Assembly: GCA_024234435.1 (NCBI GenBank)
Contig: JACKOF010000001.1
Span: 1 to 64,000, forward strand
Source of the DNA: Pseudomonadales bacterium
GTDB lineage: Bacteria; Pseudomonadota; Gammaproteobacteria; Pseudomonadales; Porticoccaceae
DNA: 64,000 nt
Direction: 5' to 3'
Of this stretch, positions 16,369-25,840 are shown piece after piece. Below the pieces are notes generated by a model, which was not told the DNA's origin, ran no database searches, and saw only the letters and a list, made by a program, of their open reading frames with translations. Numbering within the stretch: position 1 is the first letter of the stretch; each line of letters opens with the position of its first letter. Position numbers and translations under genes: made by a program.

Positions 16369-18108
16369 TTAGCGTCGGAAACGACGCTTTCTGCGATAGG
16401 GGAAAACATCGACGATTTTCCCGCTTTTGATTTTATTCTGTAGTTCCTGCCAGAACGCGACCTTGTAGATATCACCGTGCATATCCTCAAAGGCTTTGCG
16501 GGCGGAGGGGTTGCCGGCAAAGAATAACCGGAATTCTTCCGGAAAAATGTCATTTGGGCCAACGCTATACCAGGGCTGTGAGGCCATTTCCTGTTCCTCG
16601 GTTTGTGGCTCCGGTATCTTGCGAAAATTGCAGTCCGTGAGCGGGCAAATTTCGTCGTAGTCATAAAACACCACGCGGCCGTGACGGGTAACACCAAAGT
16701 TTTTTAGCAACATATCCCCGGGAAAAATGTTGGCTGCAGCGAGCTGCTTGATAGCATTGCCGTACTCTTCGATAACACTGCGAGTCTGCTCTTCATCGGC
16801 AGTTTCGAGGTACAGGTTCAGCGGCGTCATGCGTCGCTCGGTATAGAGTAGCTTGAACAGCAGGCCGTTGCCTCGAATTTCTATCTGCGAAGGGGCTACT
16901 TCTTTGAGTTCTGCCAAGAGTTCGTTGGAGAATCGATCCAGTGGCAGTGTCATATTGATAAAGCTGAGTGTATCAGCCATTCGACCAATGCGGTCATGAC
17001 GAGAAACCATCTTGTATTTTTCCATGACGATCTCGTGGGTCACTTCCTTGGGCGGGTCAAATTTGTCTTTGATAATCTTGAAGACGATATCGTAGGACGG
17101 CAGTGTAAACACCGACATCACCATGCCCTTGATACCAGGTGCAATGACGAATTGATCGCTTGAGTTGCGCAGGTGATTGACAAGGTCACGAAACAGTTCG
17201 GTCTTGGCATGAATCGGAAAGCCCAGCGAGGTGTAGATTTCATAATCTGCCTTATGGGGCAGTAACTCTTTCAGAAAATGTACATACTCGTAGGGCAGTG
17301 GAGCGTCCACCATGAAATGGGTGCGTGCGAAACTGAAAATCACGCTCATTTCTTCCCGGTTGAAAATCGCGGTGTCGATAAACAGGCTACCCTGCTCGTT
17401 GTTGAGTACCGGAAATATAAACGGGAATAAACGATCGCCGTCTATAATTCTGCCAACGATATAGGCTGCTTTGCTACGATAGAAAACAGATTCCAGCAGA
17501 TCAAACTTGAGCGAGCTGAAGTCGGAAGTGGTTTGCTGAAGAACCTCACTTTCAAACTCTGCTGTTATATTGGTGATATCACGCGGCTTGTTCTCATAAG
17601 GTAGCGAAAATTCCACATCGTCCAGCAGCTGTTCAAACAGTTTTTCAGGTGAAGAGGCATTTTCATAGCGGATGAAAATGCTGTATTCAGCTTCAGGAAT
17701 ACTTTTTAGCTGTGATGAGAGCACGTAAATCAGGTCATCATCAATCTTGTCATGATCGTTAACATCGCCGAAAACAGAATTGAAAAATGTTTCGGCAATT
17801 TCAAAATTGGGAAAGTTGAAAACCAGCTGTGTGTACGCCAGTTTGGCCTGTCGCCACAATTCCAGATCGGTGATGTCTTTGTTGGTGATGGTAGGCAGCA
17901 ACTCAGATACCTGTTTGACCTTGGTTTTGTAGAGTTCCATTCGCGCAACGTTGGCTTGCTGGCCACCATGCCAGTCGGCTTTCTCAAAGCGTGCTTTGGC
18001 GCTGAGGGTGACGTTCTGGTAATCGGCAAAATAGCTGCGGAAGCCGTTAATAATAATTTTTGCTATACGTCTGGCGGTGCTACTGACAGGCACCTGGGGG
18101 TTGCTCAT
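16369..18108 (-). CDS. aceK: Isocitrate dehydrogenase kinase/phosphatase
   Basis: Bifunctional enzyme that phosphorylates and dephosphorylates isocitrate dehydrogenase, switching carbon between the TCA cycle and glyoxylate shunt. The 579 residues match the family. The start STARRIAKIIINGFRSYFADYQNVTLSAKARFE is characteristic; the P-loop-like region VIAPGIKGMVMSVFTLPSYDIVFKIIKD (about 320-347) and the catalytic segment FPGDMLLKNFGVTRHGRVVFYDYDEI (about 453-478) are intact. ATG 18108 has GAGGATT upstream. It is not with aceA/aceB here. The last codons (KRRFRR) are encoded by a hairpin with a GAAA loop at 16371-16388. Confidence 0.96.
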   Translation of the reverse strand: MSNPQVPVSSTARRIAKIIINGFRSYFADYQNVTLSAKARFEKADWHGGQQANVARMELYKTKVKQVSELLPTITNKDITDLELWRQAKLAYTQLVFNFPNFEIAETFFNSVFGDVNDHDKIDDDLIYVLSSQLKSIPEAEYSIFIRYENASSPEKLFEQLLDDVEFSLPYENKPRDITNITAEFESEVLQQTTSDFSSLKFDLLESVFYRSKAAYIVGRIIDGDRLFPFIFPVLNNEQGSLFIDTAIFNREEMSVIFSFARTHFMVDAPLPYEYVHFLKELLPHKADYEIYTSLGFPIHAKTELFRDLVNHLRNSSDQFVIAPGIKGMVMSVFTLPSYDIVFKIIKDKFDPPKEVTHEIVMEKYKMVSRHDRIGRMADTLSFINMTLPLDRFSNELLAELKEVAPSQIEIRGNGLLFKLLYTERRMTPLNLYLETADEEQTRSVIEEYGNAIKQLAAANIFPGDMLLKNFGVTRHGRVVFYDYDEICPLTDCNFRKIPEPQTEEQEMASQPWYSVGPNDIFPEEFRLFFAGNPSARKAFEDMHGDIYKVAFWQELQNKIKSGKIVDVFPYRRKRRFRR

Positions 18109-18177
18109 GATGAATCCTCAATACGTCGGGTCGCGGCATGCAGGCCGTTACTGGTCTTTAGCAAAAAACCGAGAGCG

Positions 18178-18861
18178 TTACAGTTTCAGCTCGCTTCGCA
18201 ATTGCTTTACATGTTCGCGCTGTACGTCTTTATCCAATGGTGTGCCCGACGTTTCTTCCAGCAGTGTTTCCGGTAGCGGGAACGTCATCCCCTCCGCGAG
18301 CTGGCGACATAATAACCGGTAGCAATCCCTGAATCTGGGGAAGCTGACGGTTTCAGGCTCATTGTGTAACAGGTACCAGCCAGTCTGTTTGCCTGCGTGA
18401 TATACAATGGGGTGCGACCAGTTGAAAGCTGCTTTTGGACTGCTGGCAGAGCAGGCCTCAAGATAGGCCGCTCTGAGAGGTGGCGTTCCTTCGCCTGCTA
18501 TTTGTTCTTCGCAGCAGTTGATCATCCGGTGCAGGGTGGGCAAATATTCCGATTGTTCAATGATCTGTCGGGCACCCATTAAAACCTGCTGAGGGGTGAA
18601 CCTGGCCAACGATTCGAGCCACAGTTTTTTCGCCTGGTTGACTAGCTGCGTATCGCCAAAAGCCGCGTGATACTGATTGTGAAAGTTGATGCGAAACAGG
18701 GCGAACACCTGATTGATAGCATTTTGTAATTCGACATTGCCAGAGGTGGTATTACGCTGTTGCTTACTGGGCCCAGCTTCTGTCTGTGAGGTCTTCTTCA
18801 AGGCTTCTACGTCGCGTACTGATTGCTTGACCAGTGAGTTGCTGTCTTTCATGTTCATCAT
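18178..18861 (-). CDS. Replication protein P-like putative helicase loader
   Basis: 227 residues. A disordered polar N-terminus (1-45) is followed by a helical region whose pattern, NQVFALFRINFHNQYHAAFGD, then AKKLWLESLARFTPQQVLMGARQ and SEYLPTLHRMINCC, resembles phage lambda replication protein P and its chromosomal relatives. Lambda P recruits and loads the DnaB helicase. Three in-frame ATGs lie at 18861, 18858 and 18852; the last has the best spaced CAGG. The N-terminal part overlaps the end of the DnaT-like gene by up to 98 bases, so the two are likely coupled. No phage gene is nearby. Assignment is by pattern only. Confidence 0.6.
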   Translation of the reverse strand: MMNMKDSNSLVKQSVRDVEALKKTSQTEAGPSKQQRNTTSGNVELQNAINQVFALFRINFHNQYHAAFGDTQLVNQAKKLWLESLARFTPQQVLMGARQIIEQSEYLPTLHRMINCCEEQIAGEGTPPLRAAYLEACSASSPKAAFNWSHPIVYHAGKQTGWYLLHNEPETVSFPRFRDCYRLLCRQLAEGMTFPLPETLLEETSGTPLDKDVQREHVKQLRSELKL

Positions 18862-19864
18862 CCTGTTGCCAGTTGCAGTGTTGCGCCCACTGGCGTTTTA
18901 CCTGTTGCAAAAATTTGGTGTTCCAAGAATTATAGACCTTACCACTTTCCTGCCAATAGAGAACAAACTCGGCAATTTGTTGCTCGGCGAAAGGGCGAGG
19001 AATGTTGGCCAGCGTCAGCACTTCGAATAAAGACTCACTGGGTTGCCAGTTCGAAGGCAAAGGTTTGGGCTCGGAGTCGTGTTCCATGGCGCATGTGTAT
19101 CGTGCCCATTGCCGCTTCACGTGGCTAATGAAACGAGAATTCCAGGTACTTGACGGTTCACCACGCTCTTGCCAGTAAAGAACGAACTCCGGGACGGCGT
19201 CAATGCAGAAATTCGGGTTAATGCCGGATTGCCGGGTCAGTATTTCCAGCGCGTCTCTGGACGGTTGCCAGGTGTTATGCATCAGGGTTTCTTTACCCTG
19301 TCGGGCAATCTGTTGCTGTTGGTCACGCCAGGCATGCAGAACACGCTTGATAAACTTACTGCCCCAGCTGTACTGAGGTTCACTGCGCTCGGACCAGTAG
19401 GTGGTAAATTCCGGAATCTGCTGCTCAATGAAGGATTGCGGAATATTGTATTGGGCCAGCTGGCGTAGCGTGTCACTGCAAGGTTGCCAGTGGCTGGGAA
19501 TTAACGCAGCACTGCTTTTGTTGGTGGCTCGCGCCGCAATGCCTTGCCGGTTTGTCTGGCAGCTCGAATCGAAAGAAAAGACCAATTTGCCGTATTCAGC
19601 AATGGGGGGTGAGTTGACCTGTAATACGCCCTTGTCTCTGAGGCTGAAAATCACTCTTTGCAAGTCGCCGGTATTCCAGAAGGGCAAGAAGTGTAGCAGT
19701 TGCGGTGTTGTTGCACTAAACCAGCTGTCTTCAGGTGGCTTTTCTGATGTGAGGCAGTGCTCTGTTATTTCCCCCAGAATATGCAATAGTACGGCTTCTT
19801 CAAGCCCGATAGTGGCTGCCAGTGAAGGTGATATAACCAGTGCTTTTTCGGGAATAAGAGACAT
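18764..19864 (-). CDS. Protein with three DnaT-type DNA-binding domains
   Basis: 366 residues. Residues about 1-85 look like a winged helix (ALVISPSLAATIGLEEAVLLHILGE, then LLHFLPFWNTGDLQRVIFSLRDKGVL). Three repeats follow at about 121-181, 195-256 and 269-329. Each has a W-Q-P start, a PEF/AEF-xxYW core and a WxxKF/WxxRF end, matching the DnaT C-terminal domain that in E. coli binds single-stranded DNA and PriB during replication restart. E. coli DnaT has a single such domain. The gene precedes the lambda-P-like gene and overlaps it; together they look like a helicase-loading module. The actual role is inferred. Confidence 0.72.
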   Translation of the reverse strand: MSLIPEKALVISPSLAATIGLEEAVLLHILGEITEHCLTSEKPPEDSWFSATTPQLLHFLPFWNTGDLQRVIFSLRDKGVLQVNSPPIAEYGKLVFSFDSSCQTNRQGIAARATNKSSAALIPSHWQPCSDTLRQLAQYNIPQSFIEQQIPEFTTYWSERSEPQYSWGSKFIKRVLHAWRDQQQQIARQGKETLMHNTWQPSRDALEILTRQSGINPNFCIDAVPEFVLYWQERGEPSSTWNSRFISHVKRQWARYTCAMEHDSEPKPLPSNWQPSESLFEVLTLANIPRPFAEQQIAEFVLYWQESGKVYNSWNTKFLQQVKRQWAQHCNWQQDDEHERQQLTGQAISTRRRSLEEDLTDRSWAQ

Positions 19865-20012
19865 TGGACCACTTTAACAGAAAGCTTTTCCCGAGTTTAG
19901 CTAATTACTGGTGGTCTGGAGAAATTGGTGCCTGTGAGCGCTTGCCAGATAACAACAGCCTGACCTTTGCTGGTGTGCAGAGTCAGGTTAGAATGCAGAA
20001 AAAACAATAGAC

Positions 20013-22115
20013 ATGGACAGTGTTGTGTGGCAAACCTTTCTTATTAATCAATGCGATCCCAGTTTTAGAGAATGGCGTTTTTGCCGCTTTCTGCTCATTC
20101 TGTTTTTAGCTGTTCTCGTGCCTGCCCTGTCATCGGCACACCATCTGACAGAAGAGGATTATTTTGTCGAGATTTCCATGGTTATTTCGGCTACACGTCT
20201 GCCGCAGCCGGTTACCGATACACCCGTGGCTATTACCGTTCTTGATAGGCCAATGATTGAGGCTTCCGGTTTTATAGAAATTCCTGATCTGTTTCGGCTG
20301 GTGCCCGGTTTTCAGGTGGGGCTTAGCTGGCGCGACCACCATACCGCCGTGACTTACCATGGTCAGTCGGATGGCCTCTCTCGCCGTATGCAGGTTCTGA
20401 TTGACGGACGTGTTGCTTTGGGAACACTGTTTGGAATAGTCGATTGGGATCGTCTTGGTATAACTGTTGATGACATTGAGCGTATTGAAGTAGTGCGGGG
20501 CCCAGCGGGTGTTGCCTATGGTTCCAATGCGTTTATCGGTGCAATTAATATTGTCACTAGAGAACCTTTTGCTAACCCGGGCTGGCGCTTTAGTTCTGCC
20601 AATGGTAGCCGGGACACGGAGTTGTTTAATGCGCAATACGCTCACTCTAGCGATAAGTTTGATTACAGGGGGTCCTTTAGTTATTTCAATACGGACGGCT
20701 TTGCAGGTGTCAATGACGAATCCAGATCTCGGTCCGGGCGTTTTCAGGGTCGTTATCAGGTGGATTCATCAGCATTGCTTGATTTTCAGCTGGGTTACGC
20801 TGAGGGGCCCTGGGGTAGAGGTGCAATTGGGATCCCCATAGATCCGGTAGGTGAGAAGGAAGCAAAGGAACAGTACGCCAATATTCGGTTTACTCGTTCA
20901 TCATCTCCTGGCAATGAATGGTATATACAGCTAGGGGCCAGTGAGTCGTCAGAGGAGGATAGGGTTGATGCGGGATTGTTGTCTGGTCTAATAGGCGTTT
21001 CTCCTTCTCAAGTTCCTCTTCTTGTTGATGGACAAGTTGATCAAATGATAACAGTACGAGTATTTGATTACGTATCTAGTCGTGTGGATGCAGAATTTCA
21101 GCAGCAATTGTTGTTGGGGGTGAACATTCGCGCGGTATGGGGGGTTGGTTATCGGTTAGATGATGTAAATGGCCTCCCTATGATAGGGCTTCGAGAGAAA
21201 GAAAGTGTGGAAACCTATAGAGTTCAGGGTAACTTCGAACTAAAGGTTTTCGAGAGCGTGTTGTTTAATGCAGGTGTAATGTATGAAGATAATGGTTTGA
21301 ATGGTGCCGAAATTTCACCACGCTTGGGTTTGAATTACTCTGTCGCTGACAATCATGTACTGCGATTATCTGTGGCAGAAAGCAGTCGCCAACCTTTTAT
21401 CGCTGAAGCGTTTCACGATTCATCTGTGCGGTTTAATGATGGCAGTGTTTTGGATCAAGTACAGTTATCGTTAGAAGTATTAGAGCCGGAAGAGTTACTT
21501 AGTTACGAGTTGGGTTACATTGGCTCTCTGTTTCGCGGGAGGTTGGATGTTGATGTCAAGCTTTTCAGGGAGGAGTTCGACAATGAAATAGAGTTTATTG
21601 CTAACCCCCTTTATTCAGAAGCGATATCTTTGTTCAACACGGGGGCAATTCTCAATTTCAATGGAGGCGCAACCGAAATTACCGGGGCAGAGCTCGGGTT
21701 TAAGTGGCAGGTATCCAACAATACCCGTGTCTGGGGCTCGTACGCTTATGCCGAAGCCGATCAGCATTGCCAGCCGATGGCCTTCCGTTGCTTTGCTAGT
21801 AGCGATGCCACACCTAAAGTCACTGGCAGCTTGCTGATTTCACATAGTTTTGGTGATGATTGGCAAATTAGCGCAGGCTATTACTATCTCGGCGAAATGA
21901 CCTGGATTTTCTGGGGTTGTGACGCTGCACTTGATTGCGATACCCCCTCATATGACCGAGTAGATGTGCGTTTGGCGAAAACCCTCCGCCTGCCCAAGGC
22001 CGACTTGAAGTTGGAATTGATTGGGCAGAACCTTGGTGCTGATTACATTGAATTCAATAAACGTAATGTATTTGAAACGCGCGCTTTCGTGCGAGCTTCC
22101 TTGCAGTTTCACTAA
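20013..22115 (+). CDS. TonB-dependent outer membrane receptor
   Basis: 700-residue receptor. A long N-region is followed by a signal-peptide core (about 25-42, cleavage after SSA). The plug domain is clear: VISATRLPQPVTDTPVAITVLD, RRMQVLIDGRV, and IERIEVVRGPAGVAYGSNAFIGAINIVTRE. The beta-barrel fills the remainder and ends FVRASLQFH. No neighbouring gene hints at the ligand; radA follows. The N-region before the signal core is unusually long (about 22 residues) with no better ATG downstream. The centre of the gene looks more A/T-rich than its neighbours by eye. Confidence 0.88.
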   Translation: MDSVVWQTFLINQCDPSFREWRFCRFLLILFLAVLVPALSSAHHLTEEDYFVEISMVISATRLPQPVTDTPVAITVLDRPMIEASGFIEIPDLFRLVPGFQVGLSWRDHHTAVTYHGQSDGLSRRMQVLIDGRVALGTLFGIVDWDRLGITVDDIERIEVVRGPAGVAYGSNAFIGAINIVTREPFANPGWRFSSANGSRDTELFNAQYAHSSDKFDYRGSFSYFNTDGFAGVNDESRSRSGRFQGRYQVDSSALLDFQLGYAEGPWGRGAIGIPIDPVGEKEAKEQYANIRFTRSSSPGNEWYIQLGASESSEEDRVDAGLLSGLIGVSPSQVPLLVDGQVDQMITVRVFDYVSSRVDAEFQQQLLLGVNIRAVWGVGYRLDDVNGLPMIGLREKESVETYRVQGNFELKVFESVLFNAGVMYEDNGLNGAEISPRLGLNYSVADNHVLRLSVAESSRQPFIAEAFHDSSVRFNDGSVLDQVQLSLEVLEPEELLSYELGYIGSLFRGRLDVDVKLFREEFDNEIEFIANPLYSEAISLFNTGAILNFNGGATEITGAELGFKWQVSNNTRVWGSYAYAEADQHCQPMAFRCFASSDATPKVTGSLLISHSFGDDWQISAGYYYLGEMTWIFWGCDAALDCDTPSYDRVDVRLAKTLRLPKADLKLELIGQNLGADYIEFNKRNVFETRAFVRASLQFH

Positions 22116-22156
22116 AGGCTAGACTAGCTTCTTACCATCCTGATCCGGGGTTTACC

Positions 22157-23521
22157 GTGTCCAAGAAAAAAACGGCGGCTTTTGTTTGCAACGACTGTGG
22201 TGCCGATTACACCAAATGGCAAGGCCAGTGTACGGAATGCAAAGCCTGGAACACTCTCACAGAAGTCCGCTTTTCCACCCCGCCCTCAGGTGGCGGCAGT
22301 AAGCGCGGTTATGCGGGGGCGGTTGATGGTGAAGTAAAAGCACTTGCCGATATCGATTTTGACGAGCAGCCGCGTATTAGCAGTAGTATTAAAGAGCTGG
22401 ATTTGGTGCTTGGTGGTGGCATGGTGCCAGGTTCCTGTGTGCTGATCGGAGGCAGCCCTGGCGCCGGAAAAAGTACGTTACTGTTGCAGCTACTTTGTGG
22501 TCTTTCCGGTCAGCAAAGTGCGTTATATGTGACGGGTGAAGAATCTTTGCAGCAGGTTGCTATGCGGGCCCATCGACTAGGCGTAAAGACTGATGGCTTG
22601 AAGATGATGGCTGAAACGGCAGTGGAAACCATCTGCGCTACTGCCGAAAAACATCGCCCAAAAATTCTGGTGGTGGATTCTATTCAGGTGATGTTCTGCG
22701 AGGGGGTTCAGTCTGCTCCTGGCAGTGTTTCTCAGGTTCGTGAATGTGCCGCATTATTGGTTCAATATGCCAAGCAGACAGGAACGGTCTTGTTACTAGT
22801 TGGGCATGTCACCAAAGATGGCAGTCTTGCTGGGCCGAAGGTGCTTGAGCATATGATCGATTGCTCTCTAATGTTGGAAGGCGCTCATGACAGCCGATAC
22901 CGCACCTTGCGAAGCCTGAAAAACCGGTTTGGCGCGGTGAATGAGCTGGGTGTTTTTGCTATGACTGAGCAGGGGATGAAAGAAGTTTCGAACCCTTCGG
23001 CTATCTTTTTGCAAAGGGGCAGCGAACCCGCTTCGGGCAGTTTGGTCATGGTGGTTTGGGAAGGTACCCGACCATTGTTAGTGGAGCTGCAGGCGCTGGT
23101 AGATGATAGTCACCTCAGCAATCCGCGTCGGGTCACTGTGGGCCTTGATAATAACCGGCTGTCCATGTTGCTGGCGGTCTTACATCGCCACGGTGGTTTG
23201 ATGGTGAGTGATCAGGATGTGTTTGTGAATGTCGTAGGTGGTGTCAAAGTGTTGGAAACCAGTGCCGATTTAGCCCTTTTGCTGGCAGTGGTTTCCAGTT
23301 TTCGAGACAAGGTATTGCCGCAGGACTTGGTGGTATTTGGTGAAGTCGGGCTTTCAGGCGAGATTCGTCCGGTCCCCAGCGGGCAGGAACGTCTGCGCGA
23401 GGCGGCCAAGCATGGTTTCAAGCGAGCCATTGTACCCGCCGGGAATGTACCCAAAAAAGCCATTGCTGGAATGGAAATTGTCTCGGTGAAAAAGCTAAGT
23501 GAGGCGCTATCAGCCATATAG
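22157..23521 (+). CDS. radA: DNA repair protein RadA (Sms)
   Basis: 454-residue RecA-like ATPase helping branch migration of recombination intermediates. A C4 zinc motif CNDCGADYTKWQGQCTEC lies at about 11-28, Walker A GGSPGAGKST at about 97, the RadA-specific KNRFG motif in LKNRFGAVNELG, and a C-terminal Lon-protease-like domain (HGGLMVSDQDVFVNVVGGVKV onward) without catalytic residues. The start is GTG at 22157 (SKKKTAAFVCNDCG). All typical of the family. Confidence 0.97.
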   Translation: MSKKKTAAFVCNDCGADYTKWQGQCTECKAWNTLTEVRFSTPPSGGGSKRGYAGAVDGEVKALADIDFDEQPRISSSIKELDLVLGGGMVPGSCVLIGGSPGAGKSTLLLQLLCGLSGQQSALYVTGEESLQQVAMRAHRLGVKTDGLKMMAETAVETICATAEKHRPKILVVDSIQVMFCEGVQSAPGSVSQVRECAALLVQYAKQTGTVLLLVGHVTKDGSLAGPKVLEHMIDCSLMLEGAHDSRYRTLRSLKNRFGAVNELGVFAMTEQGMKEVSNPSAIFLQRGSEPASGSLVMVVWEGTRPLLVELQALVDDSHLSNPRRVTVGLDNNRLSMLLAVLHRHGGLMVSDQDVFVNVVGGVKVLETSADLALLLAVVSSFRDKVLPQDLVVFGEVGLSGEIRPVPSGQERLREAAKHGFKRAIVPAGNVPKKAIAGMEIVSVKKLSEALSAI

Positions 23522-23580
23522 TCAGCATCAACTTTTCCCGCCAATGCCGTATCTCTCTTGTTTGCTATTGTCGAATTCGT

Positions 23581-23609
23581 TTGACGAAAAAAATTCTCCT
23601 CTGTAGAAT
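23581..23609 (+). promoter_or_regulatory. Sigma-70 promoter of the btuB leader
   Basis: TTGACG (23581-23586) and TAGAAT (23604-23609) are separated by 17 bases, near the sigma-70 consensus in both boxes and spacing. The predicted start of transcription, about 23616, falls just before the cobalamin riboswitch. Confidence 0.65.
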
Positions 23610-23616
23610 CGCTCGC

Positions 23617-23805
23617 CCTGCATCAGGTGCCTGTTAGAAAGTCTACCCAGACTTTGATGGAACAGGTTAAACGGGAAGTTTGGTGCGCGAAGATAGTGTT
23701 ATAGGGTTATATCTTTCGCCATTCCAACGCTGCCCCCGCAACGGTAATCAGAAGTCTTTTTTTCCGAAAAAAGTTTTCTGAAAGCCCGGAACCGGCCTCG
23801 TGTAG
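23617..23805 (+). ncRNA. Cobalamin riboswitch
   Basis: The conserved blocks of the AdoCbl aptamer occur in order: CAGGTGCC (about 23624), AACAGG and GGGAA (about 23660-23680), the B12 box with GCCCCCGCAACGGTAA (23732-23747), and the closing AAAGCCCGGAACCGGCC near 23781-23797. It lies upstream of the corrinoid receptor gene btuB, the classic target. Ligand binding is expected to reduce btuB expression; no intrinsic terminator follows, so translational control is more likely. Confidence 0.88.
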
Positions 23806-23820
23806 TTCGTACGCAATACA

Positions 23821-23930
23821 ATGAAGCGGAGGGCTTCATCAAGGCGGTTTCTCGTTACCTTTCCGGTAAACAGACGACAACCCACCTGAACTCCTCCCTC
23901 ATGCGTGTTTGTTATGTAACCGTTTGAGGA
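23821..23930 (+). promoter_or_regulatory. Possible translational expression platform of the riboswitch
   Basis: ATGAAGC/GCTTCAT (23821-23839) forms a 7-base stem whose 5-base loop is GGAGG. Downstream, CTCCTCCCTC (23891-23900) can pair either with that loop or with the btuB Shine-Dalgarno GAGGA (23926-23930). Mutually exclusive pairings of this type would switch ribosome access. This is an inference from complementarity only. Confidence 0.4.
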
Positions 23931-23937
23931 ATTTACA

Positions 23938-25785
23938 ATGAAAAAACTATTTACTGTCGTGGCCGCTGTAATTGCAGCGGGCAACGTGGTTGCCGAAGAG
24001 CAGCACGCACAGGAAATTATTACCACTGCGACGCGAACCCCCAAGTTACTGACTGAAACCTTGGCTCCGGTAACGCTGATTACGTCTGAAAATATCGAGG
24101 TTACTCAGCCCAGAGACTTGTTTGATGTATTCAAACAGGTGCCAAGCTTGGGTATTCGTCGTAATGGCGGTCAAGGTTCCACGACCAGTCTGTTTTTGCG
24201 AGGCACTAATAGCGACCAGACCCTGGTTCTGGTCGATGGCGTTCGAATCAACAGTGCTACCAGTGGAACGGCTTCGCTGGAGCACCTTGATCCCAGTCAG
24301 ATTGAGCGTATTGAAGTTGTCCGGGGTGCTCGCTCCAGTCTTTACGGTGCCGACGCCATTGGTGGTGTTGTGCAGATTTTTACCAAGCGTGCAGAGCAGG
24401 GCTTTCATCCAGAAATAAAGGTGTCTGCAGGAACTGACGCATTCCAGGAATATCAGCTAACCCTGGCTGGCGGGTCCGATACTTTCCGTTATCGTGTCAG
24501 TGGCAGCCACCAGGAAACAGAAGGTTACGACCGGCAGAACAACGGCGAGAATGATGCCTATCGCAGCAACAATGCGTCTGCACTCGTAAGCTGGAAAATT
24601 TCCGATGCGGTTGAGACAGAGCTCGCTTATCTGGTGAACACCGGCGAATCCGAGTTTGACGATCTCTTCGGTGGTAACCCACGCTTTACCAAATTCCGTG
24701 TGGAAACCCTGAGCAATAAAACCACAGTCAACGTTACTGACAACCTGAAGTTCACCTCAACGCTGGCCCGGTCGACGGATCTCAGCGACAGCCGCAGTGA
24801 TATTTCCGGAACAGGTTTTGGCGCGTTAAAAACCCGCCGGGACACTATGGGGTTGCAGGTCGACTATACGCTGGGAGAGTATCAGGTCATTACCCTTGGT
24901 GGTGAAAACTATAATGAGCGAGTTGATCAGGATACACGCTCTGTAGAATCCAACACGATCATTGGTTTAGTTGATGGCGAATTCCCGGTATCCAGTCGTG
25001 AAAACCGGGCGTTCTTCGGTCAATACCAGTTGAATTTTGAAGGCCTGGAACTGATTGCCGGTTGGCGTAAAGACGATAATGAAGTCTTTGAAACAGCCAA
25101 TACCCGTAATGTCTCCCTGGGTTACAACTTCGGTGAAAACTATAAGGTCTTGTACAGCTACAGCACCGGGTTCAAGGCACCATCTTTTAACCAACTTTAT
25201 TTTCCCGGTTTCGGAAACCCTGATATTCAGGCAGAGAGTTCACGCTCAAATGAACTGACCTTCAAAGGTAACTGGGACAATCTGGATTTAGAGGTAACCT
25301 TCTTCAGAACGACGTTTGAAAATCTGATTGAGACAGCTTTCGTTGGTTGTGGCCCTTCTGCGCCATTCTGTTTTCTTCCGGTCAATCTTGGCGAAGCACG
25401 GGTAAAAGGTTTCGATATCGTAGCCTCCACCGAGATTGCCGGATATCAGTTGAGCAGCAGTTACACCTGGCTTGACCCCGATAACCAGAGCGCTGCTGAT
25501 GATGAACCTTTGCGTCGTCGTGCTCGCCGCTCTTTGAAGTTAAGTGCTGACAAAGCATTCGGTGATTTCAATATCGGTCTGGCTCTTAATGCCCAGAGTG
25601 AGACGTTTGATACCACTGAATTGCCGGGTTATGGCGTTGTTGACTTACATATGGGTTACAAGGTGTCGAAGAACCTGGATTTGGGACTCAAGGTAAGCAA
25701 CCTCCTGGATAAGGATTACCAGACTATTGTGACCTACGATGAAGATGGTGTTAACGCGGTACTGTCGGCAACTTATCGGCTGTGA
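23938..25785 (+). CDS. btuB: TonB-dependent vitamin B12 receptor
   Basis: 615-residue outer membrane corrinoid receptor. Signal peptide about 1-19 (MKKLFTVVAAVIAAGNVVA). The plug begins EIITTATRTPKLLTETLAPVTLIT and contains TLVLVDGVRINSATSGTASLEHLDPSQIERIEVVRGARSSLYGADAIGGVVQIFTK, a pattern typical of BtuB. The barrel closes with NLLDKDYQTIVTYDEDG near the C-terminus. GAGGA lies 7 bases before ATG. The cobalamin riboswitch upstream and the cob/btu genes downstream make the B12 assignment firm. Confidence 0.95.
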   Translation: MKKLFTVVAAVIAAGNVVAEEQHAQEIITTATRTPKLLTETLAPVTLITSENIEVTQPRDLFDVFKQVPSLGIRRNGGQGSTTSLFLRGTNSDQTLVLVDGVRINSATSGTASLEHLDPSQIERIEVVRGARSSLYGADAIGGVVQIFTKRAEQGFHPEIKVSAGTDAFQEYQLTLAGGSDTFRYRVSGSHQETEGYDRQNNGENDAYRSNNASALVSWKISDAVETELAYLVNTGESEFDDLFGGNPRFTKFRVETLSNKTTVNVTDNLKFTSTLARSTDLSDSRSDISGTGFGALKTRRDTMGLQVDYTLGEYQVITLGGENYNERVDQDTRSVESNTIIGLVDGEFPVSSRENRAFFGQYQLNFEGLELIAGWRKDDNEVFETANTRNVSLGYNFGENYKVLYSYSTGFKAPSFNQLYFPGFGNPDIQAESSRSNELTFKGNWDNLDLEVTFFRTTFENLIETAFVGCGPSAPFCFLPVNLGEARVKGFDIVASTEIAGYQLSSSYTWLDPDNQSAADDEPLRRRARRSLKLSADKAFGDFNIGLALNAQSETFDTTELPGYGVVDLHMGYKVSKNLDLGLKVSNLLDKDYQTIVTYDEDGVNAVLSATYRL

Positions 25786-25840
25786 CAGCGTATGGCACGC
25801 CTTGTTAATATCTCGAAGCCAATAATCGCAGGAGCTCGTT

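Noticed and set aside
16371..16388. Hairpin at the end of aceK as a second terminator
   Set aside because: It is within the coding end (KRRFRR) and is not followed by a T run on the minus strand; the stronger terminator is at 16276-16301.
18178..19864. Prophage remnant
   Set aside because: No integrase, capsid, terminase or att-like repeats were seen; aceK and a TonB receptor gene flank the two genes directly.
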